Origin: Tillus elongatus
Taxonomy: Eukaryota > Arthropoda > Insecta > Coleoptera > Cleridae
DNA: 64,000 bases
Assembly: GCA_964006375.1 (NCBI GenBank)
Contig: OZ023264.1
Coordinates: forward strand, 14,084,225 to 14,148,224
Direction of reading: 5' to 3'
The translations under genes were made by a program, and so were the position numbers. The notes under the pieces were generated by a model, which was not told where the DNA came from, did no database searches, and worked only from the letters and a program-made list of their open reading frames with translations. Shown here piece by piece: positions 13,612 to 28,130 of the stretch (position 1 is its first letter; every line of letters begins with the position of its first letter).

Positions 13612-13689
<78 letters not shown>
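13612..13689. repeat. (TA)n microsatellite abutting the mariner-like element
   Basis: About 78 bp of uninterrupted TA immediately left of the CAGTGTGAAG terminus. A TA target inside such an array would be the expected insertion site for a Tc1/mariner element. Confidence 0.9.
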
Positions 13690-15985
<2,296 letters not shown>

Positions 15986-16479
15986 ACAAACATTCACCAC
16001 CATAACGCACTCGCTGCGTCCAGACTTGCCTTGCTAAAGAAAAACATCGAGTAAAATCTAGATATTTTGGTGTATATACTGAAATATGTGGTAAGCGACT
16101 AAAAGCCATATGTGACGTTAGACTCTAAATATGAGATCGCAGAAAAATGAAAACAGCATAAGCAACAGGTCACTTTAATCAATATTAACCGAAAGAGCCC
16201 GTGTACGGTCTGAACTCCACCCATGTTCTGTTAGTCGTTTTAAAATAAAAGTATATGAAACACATTATTAACTTGTTGACATTACTGAACACTGCATACA
16301 ATTCTATTTACAATTAAAAACACCAGATCAAAAACCTCATACAGATAATCATATAGATTTTAGTAAATATCGTTATCGGCAAGGCTAAAGAAGGCGTGGA
16401 TTGTTTTTCTACATAAATACCAGGGCACATACTTATGCTCCTCCCCTGGCCTAGATAATGAAAGACTCATGATCATCAT
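15986..16479. other. No gene; GCAG-type terminus at the left
   Basis: A terminus CACCATAACGCACTCGCTGC lies at about 16000-16019, followed by AT-rich sequence without recognisable features. Confidence 0.5.
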
Positions 16480-16800
16480 CAGCATCATAGTCTGATGGCG
16501 ATGTCGCCACCATGATCACCTGTCCCTAGCAACCCTGTTAATTTCATTGTAGCTTCTATTCCAGATGTTTCGCTCCTGATCTAACTCTTCCTCCTTTTCC
16601 AAAGTTCTCAGAAAGTTACTAAGTCTCGGAATATGTCCAATAAATTTCGTCTCACTCTTCTCAATTTCTTTAGCAAGCATCTTTTTCTCTCACCTCTTCT
16701 ATTACACTTCTATTCGTTTTTCTAGCTGTCCATCCTGTCTGTCATTTTTCTAAATGTCCACATTTCAAAACCTTATCTCCTCTTCTGGTCCTGTTAAGCC
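16480..16800 (-). pseudogene. Non-LTR retrotransposon C-terminal fragment
   Basis: The minus strand encodes pieces of the region downstream of the RT domain: KRIEV, then KSETKFIGHIPRL (the FxGHIxR motif common after insect RTs), then YNEINRVARDR followed by a stop and WWRHRHQTM. Frameshifts and stops are present. Family not resolved; unlike NLR-1 or NLR-2. Confidence 0.6.
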
Positions 16801-16861
16801 ATAGTCCAGCTCTCCACCGCGACCACTACCACACTTCATACGTATGACTTGATGAACCTAT

Positions 16862-17840
16862 AAACTTTCCAGCAACACATTTCCCTGACCCGAGCTGGCC
16901 TGACTTGCCGGATGGTCTTCCAATAACGATAGGACTTAGAAGCTAATATAAACTTTCAAGGTACACATTTCTCTGACCTGACATGCCGGATTATCTTCCA
17001 ATAACAAATAGACTTCTTAGAAACCAGTACAAATTGTCTGCGAACATAGTTCACTGGTCTGACATGCCGGATGATATTTTAATAAGTATAGGACTTCTTA
17101 GCAGCCAATATAAACTTTCAAAGAACATACTTCCCTGACCTGACCTGCCAGATGATCTTTTAATGACGACAGGACTTCTTAGAAGACAATATAAGCTTTG
17201 AAGGAACATATTTGCCTGACCTGACGGATATCTTCCAATAACGATAGGATTTCTTAGAGGCCAATATAAGCTGTCAAGGGACATATTTCCATGACCTCTC
17301 GTATTATCTTTCAATGACATAGGACTTCTCGGAAGCCAAAATAAATTTTCAAGGAACAAATTTCCCTGGCCTGACCTGCCGGATGATCTTCCAATAACTA
17401 TAGGACTTATTAGGAACTAACATAAACTTTCAAGGAACATATTTCCCTGACCTGACCTGCCAAATGATCTTCCAATAACTACAGGACTTCTTAGAAGACA
17501 ATATAAACTTTCAAGGACATATTTGCCCGACCTGGCGAACGATCTTCCAAACTATAGGACTTATTAGAAGCCAATATAAACCTTCAAGGAACATATTTTC
17601 CTGACTTGACCTGCGAGATGATTTTCCAATGACTACAGGACTTCTTAGAAGCCATTATAAGCTTTCAAAGAAAACATTCCCTGACCTGCCGTATTATCTT
17701 AGAATAACATGGGACTTCTTGGAAGCTAATATCAACTTTTAAGGGGCATATTTCCATGACCTGCCGTATTATCATCCAGGAACATAGGACTTCTTGGAAC
17801 CCAATATAAACTTTCAAGAAATATATTTCCCTGGCGTGTG
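16862..17840. repeat. Minisatellite, about 12 units of about 81 bp
   Basis: Each unit carries CTTCCAATAACTATAGGACT, TTCTTAGAAGCCAATATAAA, CTTTCAAGGAACATATTTCC and CTGACCTGACCTGCCGGATG. Twelve copies of the GGACTT core lie between 16928 and 17790. Units vary by substitutions and indels. 81 bp is 27 codons, and on the minus strand a repeated peptide (YWLLRSPIVI...SGRS) stays open over 102 codons at 17051-17359, but no start, domain or splice context supports a gene. Confidence 0.9.
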
Positions 17841-17906
17841 GTATCATCATCACCGCTCTCTGCTCAACTCTATTTCCAACTGATAACGTGTAATCAGTGT
17901 ATTTAA

Positions 17907-18258
17907 GCTCGGTGGTACGGTGGAAAAGATGTGTACGTCTGAAACCAAAACTCCTGGGTTCGATTTCCGGTAGAAGCGCCATTTTCTTTGCAGTACGTAC
18001 TGTAGAATTAACCTCAAGTAGGGTTGTGATACCCTGTTTGAGCAAGTGAAACGTCTGCACGTTCCGCCCTTTGGAAATAGGGTAAACCTTCGCTTTGTTT
18101 ACCAGGCGATTTTGGGCACGTTAAACATCAGCCCCTTACTTTTAAAAATGAAGGGGCCGGTAAAATTTCCAGACGCTAAAGTAAAATTGCTCCTTGGCGT
18201 CGGTGATTGGCCACGGTTTCGGAAATTGATCGACGTTAAAGAAACAGAATTCGATGCA
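17907..18258 (+). mobile_element. tRNA-derived SINE, copy 1 (diverged)
   Basis: A tRNA-like head (AGCTCGGTGGTACGGTGG, box B GGTTCGATTTCC) is followed by the shared body: TTGAGCAAGTGAAACGTCTG, CACGTTCCGCCCTT, TTGGGCACGTTAAA, CTTGGCGTCGGTGATTGGCC, and a 3' end GATCGACGTTAAAGAAACA. Most diverged of three copies. The GACGTTAAA end resembles tails shared with RTE-type LINEs, the likely mobilising partner. Confidence 0.8.
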
Positions 18259-18707
18259 ATGCCTACAACACTATCTTAATTAGATACGTCATTCTTTGAC
18301 AGGAATGTCAATACATACCCACGTCGCATTAAAATGTCAAAATCATGTGATTAAAGAATTCCTATAAATGTCAGTGGTGAAACATAAAAACCCACCCTCG
18401 TAGGTTGAAAGAAAATTCAAAAACAGTTGGTCAAGTTAAATCGTGACATTTTAGTCGACTCTTACTTACTATGCTCTAAATTACCGCCCTATTTTTGCTT
18501 TCGACAGGTTTTCGTTATCATTTTCATGTCATTTTTTAAATTTATTAAGCTCAAAGTACCTACCTGTGAGAAATCACAAACATCGATTTAAAAACCGGCG
18601 TAAAATAGCAAATAATAATAGTGTACAGTGGGGGCGTCACCTAAACCGCAGTATTTTTCGCATTATTCATCCAAAACGCATCAGAGTTATTTATAAAATT
18701 ATCTTAC
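18259..18707. other. Intron downstream of exon 1b; no feature
   Basis: AT-rich sequence, no ORF with family motifs. On the minus strand this is the start of the intron after exon 1b. Confidence 0.5.
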
Positions 18708-18825
18708 CTAACAGCAATAACTTCACATCTCTCTTGGCCCTTTGCCCTTCCTCTTTCAAAGTCTGATCAATCTGCTTGGTCCTGGCAATAGCCGCCCTTT
18801 CCTCTGCCGAAACGGCACACCCCAT
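18708..18825 (-). CDS. Galphao: G-protein alpha subunit (Go type), alternative first coding exon 1b
   Basis: Encodes 39 codons plus one base of an N-terminus beginning [18 protein letters not shown] and ending VKLLLLG, followed by donor GTAAG. Gly2 and Cys3 are the known N-myristoylation and palmitoylation sites anchoring G-alpha to the plasma membrane; the helix contacts G-beta-gamma. It matches exon 1a (37.6 kb) at 27 of 40 residues, with the same length and phase. The ATG at 18825 is the first in-frame one after an in-frame TAA just upstream and has purine -3 and G +4. The N-terminus fits Go better than Gi. The remaining exons would lie left of the window. Alternative Go first exons are known in Drosophila. 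The greater divergence could also mean relaxed constraint. Confidence 0.85.
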
Positions 18826-19600
18826 GGCGCAATCCTCTATACACGACGTTTTGGATGAGTTGTATACCCCACCTTCAGGAAAATTGGCGCGTTCTGACAG
18901 ATTTCCTTTAGAAATCTGATGTTTCAACAAGAGTATTTCACTAGGCCACACATTTTAAGCACCACAAAAAGTAAACTGACACAGATTTGTTATTAATGTA
19001 TAACGAGACGACTGTCGTTTAGTATGGATAGAGTAAAAACATTCGCTTTAAACGTTAATTTAAACAAAACACGGCGCTCTTTATGAAAAACAGATCAAAC
19101 ACACATTATCCTATTTTTAAACCACTCAACCCTAACTTCTTATATATACACTGGGAGCACTTTGAATTTGAAGTGTGGCTTTTATCGGAAGTGTTTTATC
19201 GAAAGGACCACATCCGCTTTGCAATTGTTTCTCGCGAACAGCGACAGCGACTGCTTGATTTGCAGTGTATCGCTTGTAGCCTGTTCAACAGGAATTAACA
19301 ACTGTTCATTAATTACGCGGTTTACAACACGACCGGTGTTTTTCAGTCAACGCACTCTGGATGTCAGAGGAGCTTGACGAGCTGCGAGTTGCGTGTAGGA
19401 TATGAAACTGAACTGACAAGAGAGGAGAGAACGGAGAATTGGGCGCAAGCGGCGAGTAAATACGATGATACACCGCCGTACACCCATGCGGCAGATTCGA
19501 TCGAAGTAGCCATCGGCAGATGGTTTTTTTCGTTGCGAAGTCGCTCGCACGTACGATATGGTACGCAACGTTGACAAGTGGGTCGGTAAATGTTAGAAAT
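18826..19600 (-). promoter_or_regulatory. Candidate leader and promoter of exon 1b transcript
   Basis: Non-repetitive sequence upstream (minus sense) of exon 1b. A minus-strand TATA-like run TGTATATATAAGA lies at 19138-19150. At 19330-19600 GC and CpG rise well above the surroundings, and the overlapping frames seen there on both strands look like composition effects. Either could mark a start site. No transcript evidence can be drawn from sequence alone. Confidence 0.35.
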
Positions 19601-19997
19601 TGAGGTGAGAATTGGCATGGGAATAGTTAAGCCCAAGAGTTTTAGTTAGTTTAAGTCAATCATTGTTATTATAATATAAATGGAAATGATCGGCTCTAAA
19701 AATACATGTGATATAATTCATATTTCAGCTGCATCAATAGATGCCTAGTGTCAAAATTTTTTTCTGAGACTTTGATAAGTACCTTAATTTTGAAACAAGT
19801 AAGTCTAGGTTTATTAGTTTAAGGTCGACTAATACTATATGGTGCAAAAACTGTTGAATCATGATTTGAAACTAAAAAAATATATAATCATAATTTGGTC
19901 TTAATTTAAGTTTGAAAAATGATGCTGACTTTCGGTTTGCGCCACATTATAAATATTTTTAGGAGTATTAATAAGACCACTAAAATAATATAAGACT
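19601..19997. other. AT-rich, no feature seen
   Basis: No ORF, repeat family member or structured element recognised. Confidence 0.5.
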
Positions 19998-20174
19998 GTA
20001 CGCAGCAAGTGCGTTATGGTAGTTAATTTTTATAGAAATGATCTGGCACGAAAAACTTTTTTTTCTTTTAACATAGAAATATAAATTGTGGTATATAGTT
20101 TCCTTTTAATATTGTACATGCTGAATTGTATCAATATCGGTCAATTATTTTTTGAGTTATCGGTGTGATACATA

Positions 20175-20244
<70 letters not shown>

Positions 20245-20369
20245 CATTGAAACTAACTCCGGATATGCGTTCTAGGATCCTAGTTCGCGCTCATTTGCAA
20301 AAAAAATTTCAAAACAAAAGTTGGGATCTCCCCCATAGTGAATTTTTTTCTACTAAAATTCACTAAAAA
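19998..20369 (-). repeat. TAH element copy 6, reverse, short (about 370 bp)
   Basis: Compact full-ended copy: TACGCAGCAAGTGCGTTATG at the left end, GAGTTATCGGTGTGATACAT, (TA)n about 20187-20235, TCCGGATATGCGTTCTAGGA, terminal hairpin AGTGAATTTTTTTC / ACTAAAATTCACTAAAA. Most of the body is missing, showing that the two ends plus the TA core can exist as a small element. Confidence 0.85.
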
Positions 20370-20934
20370 GAATATGAATAGCGAGCATTGACTAACAATA
20401 GAAACGACAAAACACACAGGACGGTCGAAACCATGTATGTTAGGCAGAAATGGTACGTTATCTGCAGAAGGGATCATTGACTAATAGCTATTTACAAAGA
20501 CGAAATCTGCTCGTTATGATAATTAAACTAGGGGAACAGGAAATGTAATGTTAAGTGGCCTCACGTTATAAAGGTGATGAATGTAGCAGGAGACCACGTA
20601 AGGCACGTAAAAAGAAATGTTTCACGGAAATGTCAAGTAATTTATTAGGTACATAAATAAAAGTTACATAGAGAGCGCGCATTGACTAACAGTGTAAATT
20701 CATAGCAAATGGACGCACGATGCTTAGTAAGAGGATGCTTCTACAATTTTCATTCTCGATAGAACAGACTAGTGAGCTTTGCAAATGAATCATGAAGAAG
20801 AAAGAGAGGAAAATAAACCGAACGTGAAGCTACAGGAACGTCTTATGCGGTGGAATACAAGTAGGTTTTTGTAGGGTGATACGTATGTAAAATAGTATAG
20901 CAGTAAGAGTAAGCACAGCGTCATTGTTAACATA
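20370..20934. other. No gene or known repeat
   Basis: AT-rich sequence with a short direct repeat: the phrase GCGAGCATTGACTAACAATA / GCGCGCATTGACTAACAGTG occurs at about 20378 and 20675. Confidence 0.45.
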
Positions 20935-21045
20935 TAAAAATTGAAACTGACCACGGATATGGGTTCTAGATCTAGAATTTATTCCAATGATCGCGAACAA
21001 GGCCCCGTTAAGAACGCATATCCGTGGTCACTTTCAATTTGTATA

Positions 21046-21125
<80 letters not shown>

Positions 21126-21400
21126 CACACGGATAACTAAAAAAATATAGGCTGATTTTTATCATCATCATCAATTTGGTAAATATTCTTTTTGCAAGTG
21201 GCTTAGATAAGACAGGAAAAAGGGACCAGTTCTTCCGGTCAAATTTTGAGTTTCGTTAAAAAATTAATTCTGAAAGTAAGAAAGGTATGACAACCAAATT
21301 TAATATGCCAGTTTCTATTAGTGAATTTTATTAAAAGCATAACATCTACCAAATTTTAGATCTCTAGGTTGAAAGAAAAAAAGGCATTTTAATTTTAATT
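20935..21400 (+). repeat. TAH element copy 7, forward, (TA)n 21049-21117, palindromic left part
   Basis: The left part is an inverted pair: AAACTGACCACGGATATG at about 20943 and CATATCCGTGGTCACTTTCA at about 21020, with a short centre. After the TA array it reads CACACGGATAACTAAAAAAA and then a worn body. Confidence 0.7.
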
Positions 21401-21523
21401 TTTTAGTGAATTTTCGTAGAAAAAATTCACTAATGGGAAGATCCCGACTTTTGAATTTTGAAAAAAAATTTGCAATTGAGCGCGAACTAGGATCCCTAGA
21501 ACCCATATCTGGGGTCAGTTTCA

Positions 21524-21620
<97 letters not shown>

Positions 21621-21950
21621 AGAAGGGTTAAGGGCAAAGCCGCAAGGAGACAACCGCATACACGTGTTTCAAGCTTATTACCCATCATCAGTACGGTATA
21701 GCCAGGTGAAGATGGGAACACTCTGAATGAAGATGCAAAAATACACGGAGTCACGACAGGCAACCAGTGCACATTTGCAGCAACATTTGGAAGACCCTCA
21801 ATCCAGAGTGTTCCCATCTTCACCTGGCTATACCGTACTGATGATGGCTAATAAGCTTGAAACACGTGTATGCGGTGGTCTCCTTGCGGCTTTGCTCTTA
21901 ACCCTTCTCCTTGTATAGTACAGAAATGCCGTGTTATAAATCATTTTATA

Positions 21951-22043
<93 letters not shown>

Positions 22044-22369
22044 ACCGATAACTCAAACAAAAAAAGGGCCGATTTTGATAAAATTTGGCGTGTACCTTCC
22101 TTTTGTCAATGGCTTGGATAAGTTCGTTAGTCAGGAAAATCGGACGAGGTTTTCCGGGAAAATTTTGAGTTTTCATTGGAAATTTTTTTTATCTCAATAA
22201 ATAAAAAAGCTATGATAACCAAATTTTGTATGTAGGTTTACGATATAAAAATTAAACTATACACCAAAATTTTGATTTCTATGTTACAAGAAAAAAAAGT
22301 TATAATAAAATATTTTGTGCCAAATCATTTCTATGAAAATTCACTACCATAACGCACTTGCTGCGTCCA
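21401..22369 (+). repeat. TAH element copy 8, forward, split by a snapback insertion
   Basis: Hairpin end TTTTAGTGAATTTTCGTAG, block CCCATATCTGGGGTCAGTTT, first TA array 21527-21616, an unrelated insert, second TA array 21952-22040, then CACACCGATAACTCAAACAA, body, and terminal ACGCACTTGCTGCGTCC. The two TA arrays belong to one element interrupted at its TA core. Confidence 0.85.
21617..21951. repeat. Snapback element inserted in (TA)n, 106-bp arms
   Basis: Arms 21619-21724 and 21804-21910 pair almost perfectly (GGAGAAGGGTTAAGGGCAAA with its complement; GTGTTCCCATCTTCACCTGG on the inner side), with a 79-bp loop. The arms are GC-richer than the host and contain an open frame in both directions that reads like transposon-derived peptide ([19 protein letters not shown]), not assigned to a family. 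Confidence 0.85.
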
Positions 22370-23536
22370 GGCTTTTTCTAAATAGTGGAATAAAAATTCG
22401 TTTTTTAACTGCATCAGGAAAGACCTTCACTTAACACATTAAACAAGTCACTTAGGGGAGTTGAATTCTAATCGGCAGATATTTATAGTGGTGGTGGACA
22501 AAAGGTGCTATGGCCTTGACTGTATTGTCATTAGCCACCGGAGATATTTATGTTAAAATAAGTTTAATTGCCGGCATTTTGTAATATTTTTGTTTAATTT
22601 CGAGTGTTGAAATAATGAGGGTCAAATGATTTTAAGTGTTTTTGTCTATTCAGATAGATGAAAAAATTCGTAAATTAACAAATTGGTGATGGTCATTACG
22701 CCATATACTCGATAATATAGCGAAGTCGAAAATTTATCTAACTCTGGCAACAGTGTACACGATTTAATGAATACATCATTTCAGGTTAATCCCAACCTTC
22801 CAATAGAAACTGACGTACATATTATTTCAATGGGTAAATATTTAAATAGGTGATATCGTGCAACAGTGATGACACATGCTGTTGTTACCTGGTCTGCATT
22901 TGTGTTATCACGATAAGCTCTAATAATAACACTCAGATAAAAAAATCTGATGAAGCTTTTAAAAGCTATTTAAGATACCCATATATCATTATATATAGCC
23001 GATATCATAAACGCAAATTTAACAATGTTTTACTGTAAATGATTCCTGGCCATATGTACCTATTATACTATTGGTCGATATAGTGTCAAGTGGTGAAAAA
23101 ACGAGAGGAAATCTTTCAACTTTTCAGGAAGTAAACGTTATTGTATTAACCCTCGGTTAGGTGCGTGACAGACTACTGCGTCTTTATTTCGCTAATATTT
23201 TAACCCTGTATCTGGCATCATCAAAAATACTTGTCATAAAATCTTTATATTCGGTATGTAATCCCCTTATGACTTCGTTATACCCCTAAACACAAAAAAT
23301 ACTCCAAAAATCTATCCAAAACGACTTTTGAATTAGTTGCCTAGAAGCAACATTGTCCGTTACAAGTAACAAATTATGCAATATTTTTCGCAGTACAATA
23401 TATTACAATGGCATTGATAGAAACCAAACTATGCAAAGTTATTATCAACAGCAAATCTACATGTATACTAATAATAATTATATTCTTATACATCATAAAC
23501 TACACTATGTCAAAAAACGTTGCTTACACTTATTTA
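22370..23536. other. AT-rich stretch, no gene recognised
   Basis: Short frames only (62-67 codons) without recognisable motifs. No TAH blocks seen. Part of the inferred host intron. Confidence 0.5.
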
Positions 23537-24331
23537 GTTTCACTATGAAAACATAAAAAACAATTCTTTTTTGGTGTAAAGCATAGTCTCATCTTGCACT
23601 TCTCGCATTGTACAGTTGTTCAACCAGTTGTACACAGTCTACATCTGCCTTTAGTTGAAAATATTGACCAGTGGCCTACCGAATCCATTCTGGTAGTATC
23701 ATCTGGCCTCACACTAAATGGTTGACCAATCCTATCTTCCATATTTTCTTTAGACGGTCGTCCTCTTTTGGTTCTACATTTGCCTGTATTAGATAAAGAT
23801 CTAGCCAGTTCCCTTCTAAATTTTTTCAAAGGCATGGGTTTTACAGTCCTGTTAGCTCTGCAATCATTTCTATACAGTAGCCATGCATTGATGACGCAAA
23901 CATCTCAAATCCACGTCACAATGGGGAAGTACCACTTTTTACTTCTGCTTGGACTTCTATAAAGACCTAGAAGAGAGTTGGCTTTATCCACCATATGTTT
24001 ATTGTAGTGGGTATTAAGATTTGGGCACGGCACTTCTGGAATACCTTAGTACATGGTTGATAGGCTCAATTCCACTAAAAGTACTTGCGAGAAGCACACA
24101 CTTATTGTCTGCCCCTTTCACTACAATAATGCTCCTTCGAACATCTGCTTTATGGACGTAAGAACCTCTTCCAAGTTTCAACAATACTTTGTCAGTTTCT
24201 AAGCTGCAACCATCAATTCTATTAGACCGAATTGTACCCAAGAAAATTATTCCTTTGAAGATGTTGACATTGTCAACGAAACGATCGTAAGGTCTCTGAA
24301 ATAGGTGTTGTGGTGATTTGGATTTCTCCAA
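23537..24331 (-). pseudogene. piggyBac-type transposase, C-terminal two-thirds, decayed
   Basis: Minus-strand reading gives, in order: RFVDNVNIFKGIIFLGTIRS (DDE region, GTIRSNR motif), IIVVKGADNKCVLLASTFSG, then NTHYNKHM-VDKANSLLGLY, KKWYFPIVTWI, VINAWLLYRNDC, and a Cys-rich tail (CRLC, CEKCKMRLCF) typical of piggyBac C-termini that bind DNA ends. Stops (one TGA near 23627) and frameshifts separate the parts. The N-terminal region and terminal repeats were not found. Non-functional relic. Confidence 0.9.
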
Positions 24332-24446
24332 GTGTACTTATTAGTGCTCATCACAGGTTCGTTTTCACATAGTGAATACTGAAAAAGGTTAAGTGATAAA
24401 TCTTTTTCTCTTGCTACTGAAGATGTAATAAAAACTAAAAAACTAA

Positions 24447-24894
24447 CGGGACGTTATGGTAGTGAATTTTTAATAAATGTTTCAAATTTCAATAACACAA
24501 TTTTCTATAAACTTAGAAAGTTTAATTTTGGTATGTAGTGAGGTCTTTCCTAAGGCAAGATATCCACCAAATTTCATTAAAATAACTTTGTAATTTTCGG
24601 AGAAAAAATTTTTTTCAAATGAAAATTCAAAATTTGAATAACTCAATTTACTATAAACTTAAAAAGTTGAATTTTGGTACGTAGTAAGGTCTCTTTTAAG
24701 GCAATATATCCGTTAAATTGCATTAGAACAGCTTTGTAATTTTCGGAGAAAAAAAAATTTTTTGAAAGAAAACTCAAAATTTTCCCGGAAAACCCCGTCA
24801 GATTTTCCTGACCAACCAACTCATCCAAGCCATTAATAAAAGAAAGGCACTTGCTGAGTTTCATCATAATCGGTTAATTATTTTTTGAGTTATC

Positions 24895-24969
<75 letters not shown>

Positions 24970-25088
24970 AACTGACCCCGGATATGGGTTCTAGGGATCC
25001 TAGTTCGCGCTCATTTGAAAATTTTTTTGCAAAGTCTCACCATCGATACCTCACTATTGGTGTATTTTTTAAAATAAAAATTCACTAA
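24447..25088 (-). repeat. TAH element copy 9, reverse, (TA)n 24898-24965
   Basis: Subfamily whose body is an internal tandem duplication of about 170 bp (ATAACTCAATTTTCTATAAA, TTGAATTTTGGTACGTAGTA, TTTGTAATTTTCGGAGAAAA), ending TTTTGAGTTATCAG, TA array, GGATATGGGTTCTAGGGATC and terminal AAAATTCACTAAA. Confidence 0.8.
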
Positions 25089-25093
25089 ATTTC

Positions 25094-25826
<733 letters not shown>

Positions 25827-26020
25827 TGTGTCTTTTTTTAAGCTGCGCTTGTGGCAAAAATGAGACAATCAAAAACAAGCCGCGACCAATTTAGCGTGAT
25901 GATACGGTTTAACTAACTAGTAGAAATACGAGACAATGTAGGTGAAAAAAGCGCATCACTCCGTTCTAGTTTCAATATTTATTTCCCAAAAATAACGGAG
26001 ATATTCAACAAAAAAGTTCG
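25827..26020. other. Short spacer between TAH copies
   Basis: No recognised feature. Confidence 0.5.
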
Positions 26021-26489
26021 GGACGCAGCAAGTGCGTTATGGTAGTGAATTTTTATTAAATGCTTCAAATTTGAATAACTAAATTTTCTATACACCTAGA
26101 AAGTTTAATTTTGGTATGTAGTAACGTCTTTCCTAAGACAAGATATCCATCAAATTTTATCAACATAACTTTGTAATTTCCGGAGAAAAAAATTTTTTTC
26201 GAAAGAAATTTTCAAATTTAAATAACTCAATTTTCTATAAACTTAGAAAGTTGAATTTTGGTGCGTAGTAAGGTCTCTTCCAGGGCAACATATATAGTAA
26301 ATTTTATTAGAGCAGCTTTGTTATTTTTGGAGAAATTTTTTTTTGCCGGAAAACATATAAAAATATAAACTGGCCCCGGATATGGGTTCTAGGGGTCCTA
26401 GTTCGCGCTCATTTGAAAAAAATTTTGCAAAGTCTAACCAGCGATACCTCTCTATTAGTGACTTTTTTTTAATTAAAATTCACTAAAAA
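26021..26489 (-). repeat. TAH element copy 11, reverse, without (TA)n
   Basis: GGACGCAGCAAGTGCGTTAT at one end and AATTAAAATTCACTAAAA at the other. At the usual TA-array position it has only ACATATAAAAATATAAACTG. This shows the array is dispensable or has collapsed in this copy. Confidence 0.85.
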
Positions 26490-26759
26490 TAGATTTTCTA
26501 AGAAAAACAAACAAATGTATGCGTTCAATAGGCAAGGAAGCCACAGTTTTCCGCAAAATGAAGAGTAACAAAAAATCACCACGTACTAAGGCCTCGTTTA
26601 AGTAAAAAGGCAACTTCAGTTGGCTACTTAACGTTGTATTTGGTCAAATCTATGGAAAATATGAACTGATTAGCCGTGCGAGTGGTAGCCCCTTGCAGTT
26701 GTGGAGATGCCAATTTCTCTACAATATCTGACTTTAATATTTCAAATTTTTCCACAATT
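26490..26759. other. No gene; edge of pogo-like element
   Basis: AT-rich. On the minus strand it may hold the degraded 3' end of the neighbouring pogo-like ORF. Confidence 0.4.
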
Positions 26760-28130
26760 GTAAAAAAAAAGTTTGTTACCTTGATGTTTTAAATACGTCA
26801 CCTCAACTTCGTCTTCCTTTACTTCATCAATTCGAGCAACATAATTGAATACATTAGTTTTACCAGCAAACTTGACAAGCATATAATCCCATTTGTTGAA
26901 TTATTCTTGAATATCTACTTCACTCTCTTTATCGTACTCAGAAGCAGTCGAATCGTTATCTTCATTTAGGAAGTCTTCTAGAGTCATACCTTCCAAGTCA
27001 TTTTCATCCTGATAAATTACCGCGCTCTGTACCTTCACTGCTGCTGCTAGTGTACTTTTGTCTTTTTCTACGTACGCGGCTTTTGTTTCTTTTCCTTTAT
27101 TTGTTTCATTTCTTTTTCTTTTATTTTCTTCAAAAATTTCGCAAAAATACCTTTGCATCTGTATATACCTTCTTCGCTTGGACGCTTGTAGGAGCAGTTC
27201 GCTTAATTTTCGAAGAAAGGAGAGCCTCAAATGATGAGCTGTCTCTTTTATGTGTTGGTGTAGAATCGGTGCAGTCTGTATAATTATTACTTCTAGAGCT
27301 GGCAATGCTTCTTCAACATTTGGTGTTTCTTGGGGTTACAAAAGGATCCAACACGTCCTCTGTTATATCCCGCTCTTTGTATCTGTGCATTTTTTGGGGA
27401 TCCAAACGACGCACAGGGTATCGATCTTTATTGGGGGTAAATACCTGTTTTTTTCAAATGACCTGCTCAGATATTCCATCGTTCCAAATCGTTGCAAATC
27501 AAATCGCAAAACTCACTTTTTGATCATTTTTGTTGGTTTAACCTCTGCCACTCTATGAGAGCTTCGTTCCATCATAGCTTTAGAGGGCCGAAACAACACT
27601 TATCAAGTGGCTGTAGGAGATCGGTCGTATGTGGGGGCAGTTTTAACAACGTTATATTTTGCCGAATGGCAAGTTCAATAGTCCCTTTGTCTAAATGTGA
27701 AATGTGTCCATCCATGATAACAAGAAGAGGTCTGTCGGGCACCAAATCGCAAAATTTATGAAACCATTCTTGAAAAACTAAGGTTGTCATCCACCGTTTT
27801 TCAGAAATGCATATAACGTATTTGCCATCGTTTGCACCTTTAAGAAATCAGGCTTCTTAGTACAAACTGAATAACTTAAAACAGAAAAAATAAGTAGGTA
27901 GCTACCTTTCCAGCTACTTCACACATGTGCACCTTGAAATATTATCAGTGGAGGAAGTAAGACTCCGGCTGCCGAAATGCAGGCCATGAGTGGTATTCTC
28001 TTTGCCTGATCCCTCAATATTTCTGTGAACCTTCTGTCCCCTTTCTGCCACACCTTTAATCCGAGACGGATCTGCCGAAAAGCTAGTCTCGTCTAGGTTC
28101 CAGATGTTGTAACGATTACGTTTCGTTACT
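26760..28130 (-). pseudogene. pogo/jerky-like (DDE_1) transposase, decayed, copy 1
   Basis: Minus-strand pieces in order: RYNIWNLDETSFSADPSRIK (first catalytic Asp at about 28100), GSGKENTT, ISAAGVLLPPLIIFQGAHV, WMTTLVFQEWFHKFCDLVPD, LLVIMDGHISHLD (second Asp), LLKLPPHTTDLLQPLD (third Asp region, about 27610). An acidic tail (26901-27305) and a C-terminal domain WDYMLVKFAGKTNVFNYVAR follow. Several frameshifts and stops. The N-terminal helix-turn-helix half and terminal repeats were not found. The three acidic positions survive but the frame does not. Confidence 0.88.

Noticed and set aside
16862..17840. CRISPR-like array
   Set aside because: Units are tandem and continuous, without unique spacers, in a eukaryotic intron.
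18708..18825. Exon 1b as a Gi-type G-alpha
   Set aside because: The SAEERAA stretch and the lack of Gi-typical residues favour Go, and it lies in the same orientation downstream of a clear Go exon. Not fully excluded.
18823..18951. An N-terminal extension of Go-alpha exon 1b starting upstream of MGC
   Set aside because: The extension has only a GTG at its start, and an in-frame TAA lies just before it. The first in-frame ATG is the MGC one, as lipidation requires.
19347..19636. Overlapping open frames on both strands at 19.35-19.64 kb as a gene
   Set aside because: Frames are open on both strands because of local GC/CpG enrichment. No domain or splice pattern was seen; treated as a possible promoter region.
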